Numbered from the stretch's first letter, positions 4,837 to 12,821 are shown. The stretch is DNA of 14,131 nt from a bacterium (GCA_041648665.1 JBAZOP010000073.1:1-14131), one strand, 5' to 3'. Numbers and translations: made by a program. Notes: generated from the sequence alone by a model not told the origin.

Positions 4837-6117
4837 TCAGCTCGAATAGGCTATTCTGCCGCCGACTATCGTCCACTTGATTTTGCCCGTAACCCTGAGC
4901 CCGTCGAAGGGGGTGTTGTGCCCCCTGGAGATGAAGCGATCGGCCTGGACCGTCCATGATGAGGCTGGATCGAAGATGGTGACGTCGGCATCGGAGCCTG
5001 CCTTCAACGTGCCCTTGCCCTTGAGGTTCAGTATCTTCGCCGGCGCCGACGTCAGCGCCTCGATCATGCGTTTCAGCGTTATCTTTTTCTCGTTCACGAG
5101 CGCCAGCATGAGCGGCAGCATGGTCTCGAGACCCGAGATACCGAACGCGGCGTTCTCAAAGCCCATTTCCTTGTCCACTATGTTGTGCGGCGCGTGGTCG
5201 GTCGCGATGGCGTCGATGGTTCCGTCAGCGAGCGCCTTGATGAGCGCCGTGCGATCCGCCTCAGTGCGAAGCGGCGGATTGACCTTTGTGTTCGGGTCGA
5301 AGTCGGAGACCGCTTCGTCGGTGAGCGTGAGATGATGAGGGGTGGCCTCGGCGGTGACGGAGATACCCCTCCGCTTAGCGTGGCTGATGAGTTCGACCGA
5401 GCCCATGGTGCTCGCGTGCGCCACGTGCAGATGCGAGCCGGTGAGCTCGGCGAGCATGATGTCGCGCGCGATCATCGCCTCCTCCGCCACGGCAGGTATG
5501 CCATTGAGTCCCAGTTCTGTGGAGACCAACCCCTCGTTCATCACGCCTACGCCGGCGAGATTCCGATCCTCGCTGTGGGCGATGATGGGGAGACCGAACG
5601 CCTTCGCGTACTCCATCGCCCTCCTCATCACCCCGGCGTTCATCACCGGTTTGCCGTCGTCCGATATCGCGCAGGCGCCGGCGCCAGCGAGGTCGCCGAT
5701 GTCCGACATGGCCTCGCCTGCGAGACCACGGGTAATCGCGCCGATCGGGAGCACATTGCAGGCGCCCTTCTCTCTCGCGCGGTCGATCACGTACTGGGCC
5801 ACCGACGCGCAGTCTATCGCTGGCTCGGTGTTGGGCATGCAGCAGATCGTGGTGAAGCCGCCTGCAGCCGCAGCCCTGGTCCCTGACTCGATGTCTTCCT
5901 TGTACTCCTGGCCCGGGTCGCGCAGGTGCACGTGCATGTCGATGAATCCGGGTGAAACTATGCAGCCGGAGGCGTCTATCACCACTGCGCCCTCGGGCGC
6001 CTTCCTGGATTGCGTGAGCTGCGAAACCTTGCCATCTTCGATCAGCACCGAGAGCTTGGCGTCCGTCTTGGACGCCGGATCGATCACGCGGCCGCCTGTT
6101 ATGAAGTAAGATGCCAT
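4837..6117 (-). CDS. pyrC: Dihydroorotase, class I
   Basis: This enzyme cyclises N-carbamoyl-L-aspartate to dihydroorotate, the third step of UMP synthesis, in the cytoplasm. At 426 residues it has the size of class I (Bacillus-type) enzymes rather than the shorter E. coli class II. The amidohydrolase metal motif HVHLRDPG supplies His62 and His64. Other expected metal ligands are visible: Asp153/154 in SDDGKPV (the class I aspartate in place of the carboxylated lysine), His181 in AHSED and His234 in HVAHAS. The catalytic Asp307 lies in ATDHAPH. CMPNTEPA and NPPLR are substrate-loop signatures. GGAGG lies about 8 nt before the ATG at 6117, and the gap to pyrB is 16 nt. All key residues are present, so this is an active enzyme and not the inactive PyrC' paralogue found beside some ATCases. 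Confidence 0.96.
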   Translation of the reverse strand: MASYFITGGRVIDPASKTDAKLSVLIEDGKVSQLTQSRKAPEGAVVIDASGCIVSPGFIDMHVHLRDPGQEYKEDIESGTRAAAAGGFTTICCMPNTEPAIDCASVAQYVIDRAREKGACNVLPIGAITRGLAGEAMSDIGDLAGAGACAISDDGKPVMNAGVMRRAMEYAKAFGLPIIAHSEDRNLAGVGVMNEGLVSTELGLNGIPAVAEEAMIARDIMLAELTGSHLHVAHASTMGSVELISHAKRRGISVTAEATPHHLTLTDEAVSDFDPNTKVNPPLRTEADRTALIKALADGTIDAIATDHAPHNIVDKEMGFENAAFGISGLETMLPLMLALVNEKKITLKRMIEALTSAPAKILNLKGKGTLKAGSDADVTIFDPASSWTVQADRFISRGHNTPFDGLRVTGKIKWTIVGGRIAYSS

Positions 6118-6133
6118 AGAAAAACCTCCAGAG

Positions 6134-7072
6134 CTATTCGCCGCCGTGTGTATCGCCGAGCAGGAGATAGAGCACGGCCATCCTCACCGCCACGCCGCAG
6201 GTCACCTGGTCCAGGATCACGGACCTGGGGCCGTCGGCCACGGCCGCGGACAACTCGATCCCGCGGTTGACCGGACCCGGATGCATGATGATGAGATCCT
6301 CCCTCGCACCTTTGAGTTTCTCATCGGTTATGCCGAAGTAGCGCGCGTACTCCCTTCCCGAGGGGAAGAACTGCTCCCCCTGGCGCTCCCTCTGGACGCG
6401 CAGCAGCATGAGCACGTCGAGTTTCGGCAGCACCTCGCCGATGTCGTGGCACACCGTCACGCCAAAGGCCTCCTCCACCCCGAACGGTATGAGAGTCGGC
6501 GGGCCGCCGACGAAGAGTTCCATCCCCATTTTCCGAAAGAGCAACATGTCCGAGCGCGCCACGCGCGAGTGGAGTATGTCGCCGACTATGCCGACCTTGA
6601 GCCCTTTTATGCGGCCCTTTGCCTCGTTGATGGTCATGAGGTCAAGGAGCGCCTGCGTCGGATGCTCGTGCATTCCGTCGCCGGCGTTGATCACGTGGGC
6701 GTTCGTCGCCTCGGCCGCCTGCGCCGGGGCGCCGGCCACGCTGTGCCTGATGACGAGGATGTCCGGACGCATCGCCTCGATGTTGCGGACCGTGTCGAGG
6801 AGCGTCTCGCCCTTCCCCGCCATCGCGCTGCCCGACTTGCCGATGTTGCTGCTGTCCGCGGACAGCCTCTTCTCGGCCAGCTCGAAGGAGAGCCTCGTGC
6901 GCGTGCTGTCCTCGAAGAAACAGTTGATGACCGTGCGACCGCGTAGCGTCGGGACCTTCTTGATCGGCCGCTCGGAGATCTCCTTGAAGGAGGAGGCGGT
7001 CTGAAGGATCGTCAGCACGTCCTTCTTCGTGAGATCGTTTATCGAAAGTATGTGCCTCGTTGAGAGCCTCAT
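6134..7072 (-). CDS. pyrB: Aspartate carbamoyltransferase catalytic subunit
   Basis: The enzyme condenses carbamoyl phosphate and aspartate to carbamoyl-aspartate, the committed step of pyrimidine synthesis. At 312 residues it has the normal catalytic-chain length. It shows the carbamoyl-phosphate loop FFEDSTRTRLSFE (Ser56-Arg60), the 80s loop with Lys87 (MAGKGET) donated to the neighbouring subunit, HPTQ (137-140) and HPGPVNRG (264-271). No pyrI regulatory-chain gene follows; pyrC is directly downstream, as in PyrR-controlled operons. CGGAGG lies 6 nt before the ATG at 7072. The start region consists of a degenerate 12-nt tandem repeat containing GAGG (about 7050-7085), so the first five residues (MRLST) extend beyond the usual RHILSINDL-like start. 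The gap to pyrR is 19 nt. Confidence 0.96.
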   Translation of the reverse strand: MRLSTRHILSINDLTKKDVLTILQTASSFKEISERPIKKVPTLRGRTVINCFFEDSTRTRLSFELAEKRLSADSSNIGKSGSAMAGKGETLLDTVRNIEAMRPDILVIRHSVAGAPAQAAEATNAHVINAGDGMHEHPTQALLDLMTINEAKGRIKGLKVGIVGDILHSRVARSDMLLFRKMGMELFVGGPPTLIPFGVEEAFGVTVCHDIGEVLPKLDVLMLLRVQRERQGEQFFPSGREYARYFGITDEKLKGAREDLIIMHPGPVNRGIELSAAVADGPRSVILDQVTCGVAVRMAVLYLLLGDTHGGE

Positions 7073-7091
7073 CGAGAGCCTCCGGATCGTT

Positions 7092-7631
7092 TCATTTTTG
7101 TCTCTTCACCCAGATTTCGTTCCTGTCGTCTATGGGCTTCACCATCACCTTGACGTTCTGGTCCGCGGTGGTCTTTATCTTTTTGCCGACGTAGTCCGCC
7201 TGTATCGGCAGCTCGCGCCAGCCGCGGTCGATGACGACGGCGAGCTTGACGAAGCGCGGCCTGCCGAAGTCGATGATCGCGTCCATCGCCGCCCTGATCG
7301 TGCGGCCGGTGTAGAGCACGTCGTCGACGAGCACTATCCCCTTGCCGTCTATCGCGAACGGTATCTCGGTCGGCCTGACCACCGGCTGCTCGCTGACCTC
7401 GGAGAGGTCATCGCGGTAGAGGTTGATGTCCAGGCTGCCGACCTCCACCGGCTTGTGCTGTATGGATTCGATTTTGCGCGCGATCCAGTCGGCCAGCGGC
7501 ACGCCGCGCGTGATGATACCGAGCAGCGCCACGTTCTCGGTCCCGTCGGAGATGATCTCCCGCGCCATGCGCGTGATCTCGGATTCCATCTCCTTTTCAC
7601 TCAAAAGAGGTTTGCCCTTTGAATCAGCCAT
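7092..7631 (-). CDS. pyrR: PyrR: pyr operon attenuator protein / uracil phosphoribosyltransferase
   Basis: This 179-residue protein has the PRPP loop VLVDDVLYTGRTIRAA (about 100-115) of type I phosphoribosyltransferases. The PyrR-specific stretches LDINLYRDDLS (67-77) and DRGWRELPIQADYVG are also present. In Bacillus it binds an RNA loop in the pyr leader when UMP is high and favours termination, with a side activity making UMP from uracil and PRPP. In mycobacteria it represses translation. Here it is the first gene of pyrR-pyrB-pyrC-rpoH, which fits autoregulation of the operon. AAGGAG is 7 nt before the ATG at 7631. A strong intrinsic terminator ends only about 15 nt upstream of that ATG. 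I could not find a good match to the Bacillus PyrR-binding loop in the leader, so the RNA target in this organism remains open. Confidence 0.95.
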   Translation of the reverse strand: MADSKGKPLLSEKEMESEITRMAREIISDGTENVALLGIITRGVPLADWIARKIESIQHKPVEVGSLDINLYRDDLSEVSEQPVVRPTEIPFAIDGKGIVLVDDVLYTGRTIRAAMDAIIDFGRPRFVKLAVVIDRGWRELPIQADYVGKKIKTTADQNVKVMVKPIDDRNEIWVKRQK

Positions 7632-7707
7632 CGCATCTCTCCTTACAAAAAGACCCCCCCGGGATATTCGGGGAGGCCTTCATGTGCGTTGGTATAGATA
7701 TTGTCAT
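7624..7707 (-). CDS. Possible 27-residue leader peptide through the pyr attenuator
   Basis: A minus-strand frame starts with ATG at 7707, runs through both arms of the terminator and stops with TGA at 7626-7624, eight bases into pyrR in another frame. A ribosome translating it would cover the terminator hairpin, as the pyrL leader does upstream of E. coli pyrBI, and would finish at the pyrR start, allowing translational coupling. The peptide begins MTISIPTHMKAS and has a second Met at residue 9. An AAGAAAGG stands just upstream, but with only 2 nt spacing, so the ribosome-binding site is poor. A 27-codon open frame can arise by chance, so confidence is low. Confidence 0.25.
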   Translation of the reverse strand: MTISIPTHMKASPNIPGGSFCKERCDG

Positions 7708-7786
7708 CGCCTTTCTTGGGCTGGGAGCCTTACTATGGGATATGGTCTAAGTCAATGAAAAACAAGAGATATGGGGGTAAACAATC
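7632..7786 (-). promoter_or_regulatory. pyrR leader region
   Basis: This is the only sizeable gap in the host gene run, 155 nt between the lepB stop and the pyrR start. From 5' to 3' on the minus strand it has a U-rich stretch, a TTGACT that could serve as a -35 (7755-7750) although the spaced -10 (TAAGGC) is poor, the C-rich segment AAGGCTCCCAGCCC, a possible leader-peptide ATG at 7707, and a strong terminator at 7646-7680 followed by the pyrR ribosome-binding site. AAGGCTCCC resembles the 5' arm of the terminator (AAGGCCTCCCC), so alternative pairings are conceivable. The promoter position is not certain, and part of the pyr transcription may be read-through from lepB. Confidence 0.55.
7646..7680 (-). 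terminator. Intrinsic terminator acting as the pyr operon attenuator
   Basis: On the minus strand, the arms AAGGCCTCCCCG (7680-7669) and CGGGGGGGTCTT (7661-7650) form a 12-bp stem with two G-U pairs around a 7-nt loop, and five U residues (7651-7647) follow. The end of the U-run is only about 15 nt from the pyrR ATG and touches its ribosome-binding site, leaving no room for a promoter. Transcripts of pyrR, pyrB, pyrC and rpoH must therefore pass it, which is the logic of attenuation. It would also terminate the lepA-lepB transcript. Confidence 0.8.
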
Positions 7787-8536
7787 CTATTCGATCCAAC
7801 GGCCGAATTCGTGCCACCTGATGCCCCCGTGGTCCTTGTCCAGGGGGAGCCAGACGAACATCGCCTTGCCCTTGATGTTCTCGAACGGCACAAAACCCCA
7901 CTCCCTGCTGTCGGAGGAGTTGTCGCGATTGTCCCCCATGACCAGGTAGTGGCCGGGCGGGACGACCGCATCGAAGCTTCCGCGCTCGCGTTCGCGCTCG
8001 TACTGGACCAGGTGGGTCGCCTCACCGTCCTGCTCCTCGAAGAAGTCGAAGTCGCGCCAACCGCGGACAAAGGGGATCGTGCGCTGCCTCCCGTTTCTGA
8101 CCAAGAGCCTCCTGTTGTCGCCGGGGTAATCCGAGACCTCGACCGGCTGCCTCTTCATCCTCTCGCCGTTAGCCCACACGTCCCTGCCCTCGACGTGGAT
8201 CCGATCGCCCGGAAGACCTATCACGCGCTTGATGAAGTCCTTGCCGCCGTCGACCGGAAAGATGAAGACCACGACGTCTCCCCTCTCCGGCTTGCCTAAC
8301 TCCACTATGCGGTATTTCGTGAACGGTATCCGCAGGCCGTAGATGAACTTGTTGACGAAGATGTGGTCACCGATGGAGAGCGTGGGCAGCATCGAGCCGG
8401 ACGGGATCTTGAACGCCTCTATCACGAACGCGCGTATGAGCAGCGCAACCGAGACGGCCAGTATGAGCGCCTCGGCGTACTCCCGTAACGCGCTCTTTTT
8501 CTTCTTCATGGATCCCTGCGTTATCTCTTCCGTCAT
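7787..8536 (-). CDS. lepB: Signal peptidase I
   Basis: This membrane serine protease removes signal peptides from exported proteins on the outer face of the inner membrane. The 249-residue protein has one N-terminal transmembrane helix at about residues 20-40 (AEALILAVSVALLIRAFVIEAF). It is followed by box B PSGSMLPTL with nucleophile Ser48, box D FIKRVIGLPGD with general base Lys103, and box E GDNRDNSSDSREWG near the C-terminus. A charged insert (about 135-185, containing RERERERG-like runs) lies between boxes D and E, as in other Gram-negative enzymes with an extended periplasmic domain. The ATG at 8536 has AGGGGG about 6 nt upstream. Met10 is an alternative start but has no better signal. 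It follows lepA by 9 nt, the classical lepA-lepB pair. Confidence 0.95.
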   Translation of the reverse strand: MTEEITQGSMKKKKSALREYAEALILAVSVALLIRAFVIEAFKIPSGSMLPTLSIGDHIFVNKFIYGLRIPFTKYRIVELGKPERGDVVVFIFPVDGGKDFIKRVIGLPGDRIHVEGRDVWANGERMKRQPVEVSDYPGDNRRLLVRNGRQRTIPFVRGWRDFDFFEEQDGEATHLVQYERERERGSFDAVVPPGHYLVMGDNRDNSSDSREWGFVPFENIKGKAMFVWLPLDKDHGGIRWHEFGRWIE

Positions 8537-8545
8537 GCTTTCCCC

Positions 8546-10342
8546 CTATCTCACTTTCAATACGCTGAGAAACGCTTCCTGAGGTATTTCGACGCTGCCG
8601 ACCCTCTTCATCCTCCGCTTTCCTTCCTTCTGTTTTTCCAGGAGCTTTCGCTTCCTAGTCACGTCGCCGCCGTAGCACTTGGCTATGACGTCCTTGCGCA
8701 GGGCCTTCACCGTCTCGCGCGCGATCACCCGCGAGCCGATCGCGGCCTGTATCGCCACCTCGTACTGCTGCCTCGGGATCAGCCCCCTGAGCTTGTGCAC
8801 AAGTTCGCGGCCCCTGTACTGGGCGTTCTCGCGATGGACTATCGTCGAGAGGGCGTCTACCGGGTCGCCGTTGATGAGCACCGTGAGCTTCACGAGCTTC
8901 GCCGGCCTGTAGCCTACGATCTCGTAATCGAGCGAGGCGTAGCCCCGCGATACCGTCTTGAGCTGATCGAAGAAGTCGAACATCATCTCAGCGAACGGCA
9001 TGTTGTATTTTATCATCACCTGGTCGCGGCCGAAGTACTCCATGTTCGACTGCTCGCCCCTGCGGTCCTGGCAGAGCTGCATGATGGCGCCCAGCGATTC
9101 GTTCGGGCACATTATGGAGGCGAGCGCGTACGGCTCGCGTATCTCGTCGATCTGCGTGGGTTCAGGCAGCTTCGCCGGGTTATCCACGCGCACAATATCG
9201 CCCTGTGTAGTCAGGACCTCGTAGACGACCGTGGGCGCGGTGGAGACGAGCGTCAGTCCGTACTCCCTCTCCAGCCGCTCCTGCACTATCTCGATGTGGA
9301 GTGAACCCAAGAATCCCGCCCTGAAGCCGAAACCCAGGGCACCCGACGTCTCGGGCTCGTAGGTGAAGGAGGAGTCGTTGAGCCTGAGCTTCTCCATCGC
9401 CTCCTTGAGCTCCTCATACTGGCCCGGGTCGGTGGGATAGAGACCGGCGAAGACCATCGGTTTTACCTCGCGGAACCCGGGCAGAGGCTCGGCCGCCGGT
9501 CTCGCCGCACCGGTGACCGTGTCGCCGACCTTGGTGTCCGCAACCTGTTTTATGTTCGCCACGACCATGCCCACTTCGCCCGTGGATAACGTCTCCACGT
9601 CGCGCTGATGCGGATCGAATATGCCCAGCTTCTGCACTTCGAATTCCTTGCCCACGTTCATGAGCCTGATTTTCTGTCCGACCTCTATACTGCCGTCGAC
9701 CACCCTCACCAGCGCAACAGCCCCGAGATACGCATCGAACCAGCTGTCGAAGATCAGGGCGCGAAGGGGTTTCTCTTCTGAACCGCGGGGCTGCGGGAGG
9801 TGTTTGACTATCGCTTCGAGCACCTCCTCCACCCCCTCGCCGGTCTTTGCGGAGACCGCTACCGCCATCTCGGAAGGTATGGCGAGCACGTCCTCGCACT
9901 GTTGGAGGGTCCCCTCGACGTCGGAGTTTGGAAGATCGATCTTGTTGATGACGGGCACCATCTCGACGTTGTTCTGCGCGGCCATGTGGGCGTTCGCCAG
10001 CGTCTGAGCTTGAACCCCCTGCGTCGCGTCGATGACCAGCAGCGCCCCGTCGCAGGCGGCGAGAGACCGGCTGACCTCGTAGTGAAAATCCACGTGGCCG
10101 GGCGTGTCTATCAGGTTGAACTCGTAACTCTTCCCGTCCTTCGCCTCATATTTGAGGCGCACCGCGCGCGCCTTGATGGTGATGCCGCGCTCGCGCTCCA
10201 GATCCATGTCGTCGAGGAACTGGTCCTTCTTCTCCCTCTGCGACAGTGCGCCGGTATACTCCAATATGCGGTCGGCCAGCGTGGACTTCCCGTGGTCGAT
10301 ATGCGCGATGATCGAGAAATTTCTTATATTGGATTGGGACAT
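8546..10342 (-). CDS. lepA: Elongation factor 4 (LepA), ribosome-associated GTPase
   Basis: LepA is a translational GTPase related to EF-G that acts on ribosomes, by back-translocation or in initiation and 30S assembly. At 598 residues it matches the family's near-constant length (599 in E. coli). The G domain shows the P-loop AHIDHGKS (13-20), the switch I region ERERGITIK, DTPGHVDF and NKIDLP. Domains II, III and V follow. The LepA-specific C-terminal domain is recognisable by basic motifs such as CYGGDVTRKRKLLEKQKEGKRRMKR. The ribosome-binding site before the ATG at 10342 is weak (GAGA), and the gap from the upstream SPOR gene is 12 nt, so translation may rely on read-on ribosomes. The gene is intact and unremarkable except for its partners. 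Confidence 0.97.
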   Translation of the reverse strand: MSQSNIRNFSIIAHIDHGKSTLADRILEYTGALSQREKKDQFLDDMDLERERGITIKARAVRLKYEAKDGKSYEFNLIDTPGHVDFHYEVSRSLAACDGALLVIDATQGVQAQTLANAHMAAQNNVEMVPVINKIDLPNSDVEGTLQQCEDVLAIPSEMAVAVSAKTGEGVEEVLEAIVKHLPQPRGSEEKPLRALIFDSWFDAYLGAVALVRVVDGSIEVGQKIRLMNVGKEFEVQKLGIFDPHQRDVETLSTGEVGMVVANIKQVADTKVGDTVTGAARPAAEPLPGFREVKPMVFAGLYPTDPGQYEELKEAMEKLRLNDSSFTYEPETSGALGFGFRAGFLGSLHIEIVQERLEREYGLTLVSTAPTVVYEVLTTQGDIVRVDNPAKLPEPTQIDEIREPYALASIMCPNESLGAIMQLCQDRRGEQSNMEYFGRDQVMIKYNMPFAEMMFDFFDQLKTVSRGYASLDYEIVGYRPAKLVKLTVLINGDPVDALSTIVHRENAQYRGRELVHKLRGLIPRQQYEVAIQAAIGSRVIARETVKALRKDVIAKCYGGDVTRKRKLLEKQKEGKRRMKRVGSVEIPQEAFLSVLKVR

Positions 10343-10354
10343 CTCAGATAATTC

Positions 10355-11116
10355 TCACTGCTCGTTGAGAACGACAAGGGCCTCGACATTCTCCTTTGCG
10401 GTGAATTCCTCCATGTATTTCATGGCGTCGTCGCGGTTCTCGAAGCCCCCGATGCGCACGCGATACCAGCGGCCGCGGTCCGGTATGTCCGCTATCATTA
10501 TGAAGGCCGGGTATCCCCTGGCCTTCCATTTCTCAACTGACCTCGTGCCCTCGTCGATGTTGGGGTACGAGCCGATCTGGAGGGAATAACGCGCGTTATC
10601 GCCCGATTTGATGCGGATGACGCTTGAATCGCCGGCAGCCGGGGCCCGGGCCTCAGCAGGCATCTGCTCGATGTCAGGTGCGACGGGCCGGGGCGGCGGA
10701 GGTGCCTCTTCGGCGCGTTTCACGGTCACGACCTCGGGCATCGCCTCCCTGCCCCCCTGTGCCTGGCCGATCATCTCCTTGATCCGATCCTTGAGCTCAG
10801 GTGTGTTCGCCTTGGCCATCAGCTCGCCAGCCATTTTCGCGACCTCGGGGTCCTGGGTCGTGAGGACCCTGGAGCCTTCATTCGCTTCCCGCTCTCCGGT
10901 CCGCTCGACCTGGCCTGCCGCAATGTTCTCCAGTGCGACCGAAGGCGGCTTGTCCAAACCGAGGAGCCCCCTGCCGTAGCGCGCGCCCAGATAGAATACG
11001 AAGAAAAGGGTGAAGACCTCCAGCACGAGCAGAGCAAAGAATTGCCCAAACGTGAAGCGGCAGAAGAAACTCTCTGATTCTTCCCCCCTGCCTCTGTTGG
11101 GCATATAGCTAGACAT
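10355..11116 (-). CDS. Membrane-anchored SPOR-domain protein
   Basis: This 253-residue protein has a short cytoplasmic N-terminus, one transmembrane helix at about 24-45 (GQFFALLVLEVFTLFFVFYLGA) and a periplasmic linker. The linker contains a helical Lys/Glu segment (85-120) and a Pro-rich part (138-160). A C-terminal SPOR domain (about 176-250) has the typical YSLQIGSYPNIDEG strand, GYPAFI and WYRVRIGGFENRDDA. SPOR domains bind peptidoglycan glycan strands lacking stem peptides and recruit proteins to the division septum, as in FtsN and DedD. A septal or cell-wall role is therefore likely, without naming the orthologue. The ATG at 11116 overlaps the argS stop by 8 bp, implying translational coupling. 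Confidence 0.9.
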   Translation of the reverse strand: MSSYMPNRGRGEESESFFCRFTFGQFFALLVLEVFTLFFVFYLGARYGRGLLGLDKPPSVALENIAAGQVERTGEREANEGSRVLTTQDPEVAKMAGELMAKANTPELKDRIKEMIGQAQGGREAMPEVVTVKRAEEAPPPPRPVAPDIEQMPAEARAPAAGDSSVIRIKSGDNARYSLQIGSYPNIDEGTRSVEKWKARGYPAFIMIADIPDRGRWYRVRIGGFENRDDAMKYMEEFTAKENVEALVVLNEQ

Positions 11117-12821
11117 CGAACTCCTCCTCTGCGCGCCCCATCTCCTCCGGTGCGGAAATTCCCAATATTCTCAAGGCATTTTGTAACACAATCTGTACGT
11201 TTTTCAAGAGATACAACTTGGCGATCGTCCTTTCAGGCTTTCCCCCCAAAACCATGTATTTCTCATCCGCCCTGCCCTTGCTGTAATAGGACTGGAGCAT
11301 CCGGGCCAGCTCGAGCAGATAGAACGCGATCTTGTGGGGCTCGAGCTCTATGGCGCACTCCTCGACAACCCCCGGCAATGCCTGCGCGAACCGGGCCAAC
11401 TTGGGCTCCTCAGGCAGATCGAGCTCCGATATCTTCACCTCGTCCGGTCCTGCCGCCGCAAGGCCCTTCTCAGCCGCCTTTCTGAAGATGCTGGCGATGC
11501 GTGCGTGCGCGTACTGTATATAATAGACCGGATTGTCGGCGCTCTGCTGCTTGGCCAGGTTCAGGTCGAAGTCCAACTGGGCGTTGTGCGAACGCATGAG
11601 GAAGAAATAGCGGCACACGTCCCTGCCGACCTCCCTGCGCACGTCCTCGAGGGTCTCGTACGTGGCGGAACGCGTGGACATGGAGACGATCTCGCCCCCC
11701 CTCATCAGGTTGACGAGTTGGATCAGCACCGCGTCGAAGCTTGCCGGGTTGTGGCCCAGCGCCTGAATACCCGCCTTCATGCGGGCCACGTAGCCTGCGT
11801 GGTCCGCGCCCCAGACGTCGATGACGCGTTCGAACCCGCGGTCGTACTTGTTCTTGTGGTAGGCGATGTCGGCTGCGAAGTACGTGAGCGCGCCATCGCT
11901 TTTCTTTAACACCCTGTCCTTGTCGTCGCCGTATTCGGTGGACTTGAACCAGAGCGCCCCGTCCTTTTCATACGTGCGCCCGTTCCTGGCGAGCCAGTTC
12001 AGCGTCGCCTCCACCATGGAATCCGTGTGCAGCTTGTTCTCGAAGAAGTAGACGTCGTGGACCACGCCCGTCTCAGCCAGATCGGCCTTGATCTCCGAGA
12101 GAATCCTTGTGCCGGCCTGCTCTCCCAGAAAATCGATCGCCTCCGCCTCGCCCATCTTCGAGAGGCGCTCGCCGTGCTGCGCTTTCATGTCCCTGGCTAT
12201 CTCGACGATGTAGTGGCCCTGGTAGCAATCCTCCGGAAAATCCACGCGCTCGCCATCGAGTTCGCGGCAGCGCAGCCAGACCGACCTGCCCAGGGTCCTG
12301 ATCTGGTTGCCTGCGTCGTTGACGTAATATTCCTTCGTCACTGCGAAGCCCGCTGCAGCGAGCACGTTAGCGAGCACGTCACCGTAGACGGCGCCGCGGC
12401 CATGGCCTATGTGCAGTGGACCCGTGGGGTTGGCGCTCACGAATTCGACCTGGGCCTTTCTGCCCCTGCCGATGTCCACCTTCCCGTAGTTCGATCCCGC
12501 ATCATAGATATCGCGAAGCCCCTTGAGATAGAATGCGGGTTTGATGGTGAAGTTGATGAAACCAGGTCCAGCGATTCCGCACTGCGCGAGGTCCAGGGTC
12601 TCCTTCGGCAGACGCTCGACCAGCCTCTCAGCCAGCTCGCGCGGCTTTGCGCCTGTCTGAGCAGCGAGCACCATCGCGACATTCGTGGAGAAGTCGCCGT
12701 GCGCCTCTTGTTTGGGCACAGATATCTCTATCGCAGGCATGGCGCCGTCCGGGATCGTTCCGTCCCGTCGGCACACCGCGACGGCGGCCTCAATGAGCTC
12801 CGAGAGTTTCTTCTCGATCAT
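11109..12821 (-). CDS. argS: Arginyl-tRNA synthetase
   Basis: The enzyme charges tRNA-Arg and is cytoplasmic. At 570 residues it has the normal class I ArgRS length (577 in E. coli). The N-terminal Add1 domain (1-110) precedes the catalytic fold with ANPTGPLHIGHGRGAVYGD, giving the HIGH motif at 137-140. The second signature is MSTRS (381-385) rather than KMSKS. Many ArgRS enzymes lack the canonical lysine, and a lysine in the preceding LKKSDGALTYFA stretch (307-308) is thought to substitute. The C-terminal helical anticodon-binding domain contains VYYIQYAHARIASI. Its ATG overlaps the stop of the upstream M16 gene by 4 nt (ATGA), and its own stop overlaps the SPOR gene, so the three are translationally linked. 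Confidence 0.97.
   Translation of the reverse strand: MIEKKLSELIEAAVAVCRRDGTIPDGAMPAIEISVPKQEAHGDFSTNVAMVLAAQTGAKPRELAERLVERLPKETLDLAQCGIAGPGFINFTIKPAFYLKGLRDIYDAGSNYGKVDIGRGRKAQVEFVSANPTGPLHIGHGRGAVYGDVLANVLAAAGFAVTKEYYVNDAGNQIRTLGRSVWLRCRELDGERVDFPEDCYQGHYIVEIARDMKAQHGERLSKMGEAEAIDFLGEQAGTRILSEIKADLAETGVVHDVYFFENKLHTDSMVEATLNWLARNGRTYEKDGALWFKSTEYGDDKDRVLKKSDGALTYFAADIAYHKNKYDRGFERVIDVWGADHAGYVARMKAGIQALGHNPASFDAVLIQLVNLMRGGEIVSMSTRSATYETLEDVRREVGRDVCRYFFLMRSHNAQLDFDLNLAKQQSADNPVYYIQYAHARIASIFRKAAEKGLAAAGPDEVKISELDLPEEPKLARFAQALPGVVEECAIELEPHKIAFYLLELARMLQSYYSKGRADEKYMVLGGKPERTIAKLYLLKNVQIVLQNALRILGISAPEEMGRAEEEFDV

Noticed and set aside
6146..6946. Plus-strand open frame of 266 codons opposite pyrB, and similar ones opposite pyrC, pyrR, lepB and lepA
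   Set aside because: All sit fully inside conserved minus-strand enzymes, and their products are His/Arg-rich nonsense sequences.
7070..7089. Partial resemblance to the Bacillus PyrR-binding loop between pyrR and pyrB
   Set aside because: The minus strand has GATCC then GGAGGCT, but the consensus needs two more nucleotides between the two blocks to form the loop. The match is better explained as the pyrB ribosome-binding site within the local repeat.
7620..7636. An ATG five nucleotides upstream of the pyrR start, in another frame
   Set aside because: It is too close to the AAGGAG ribosome-binding site and gives only a short frame. The ATG at 7631 has ideal spacing and the correct PyrR frame.
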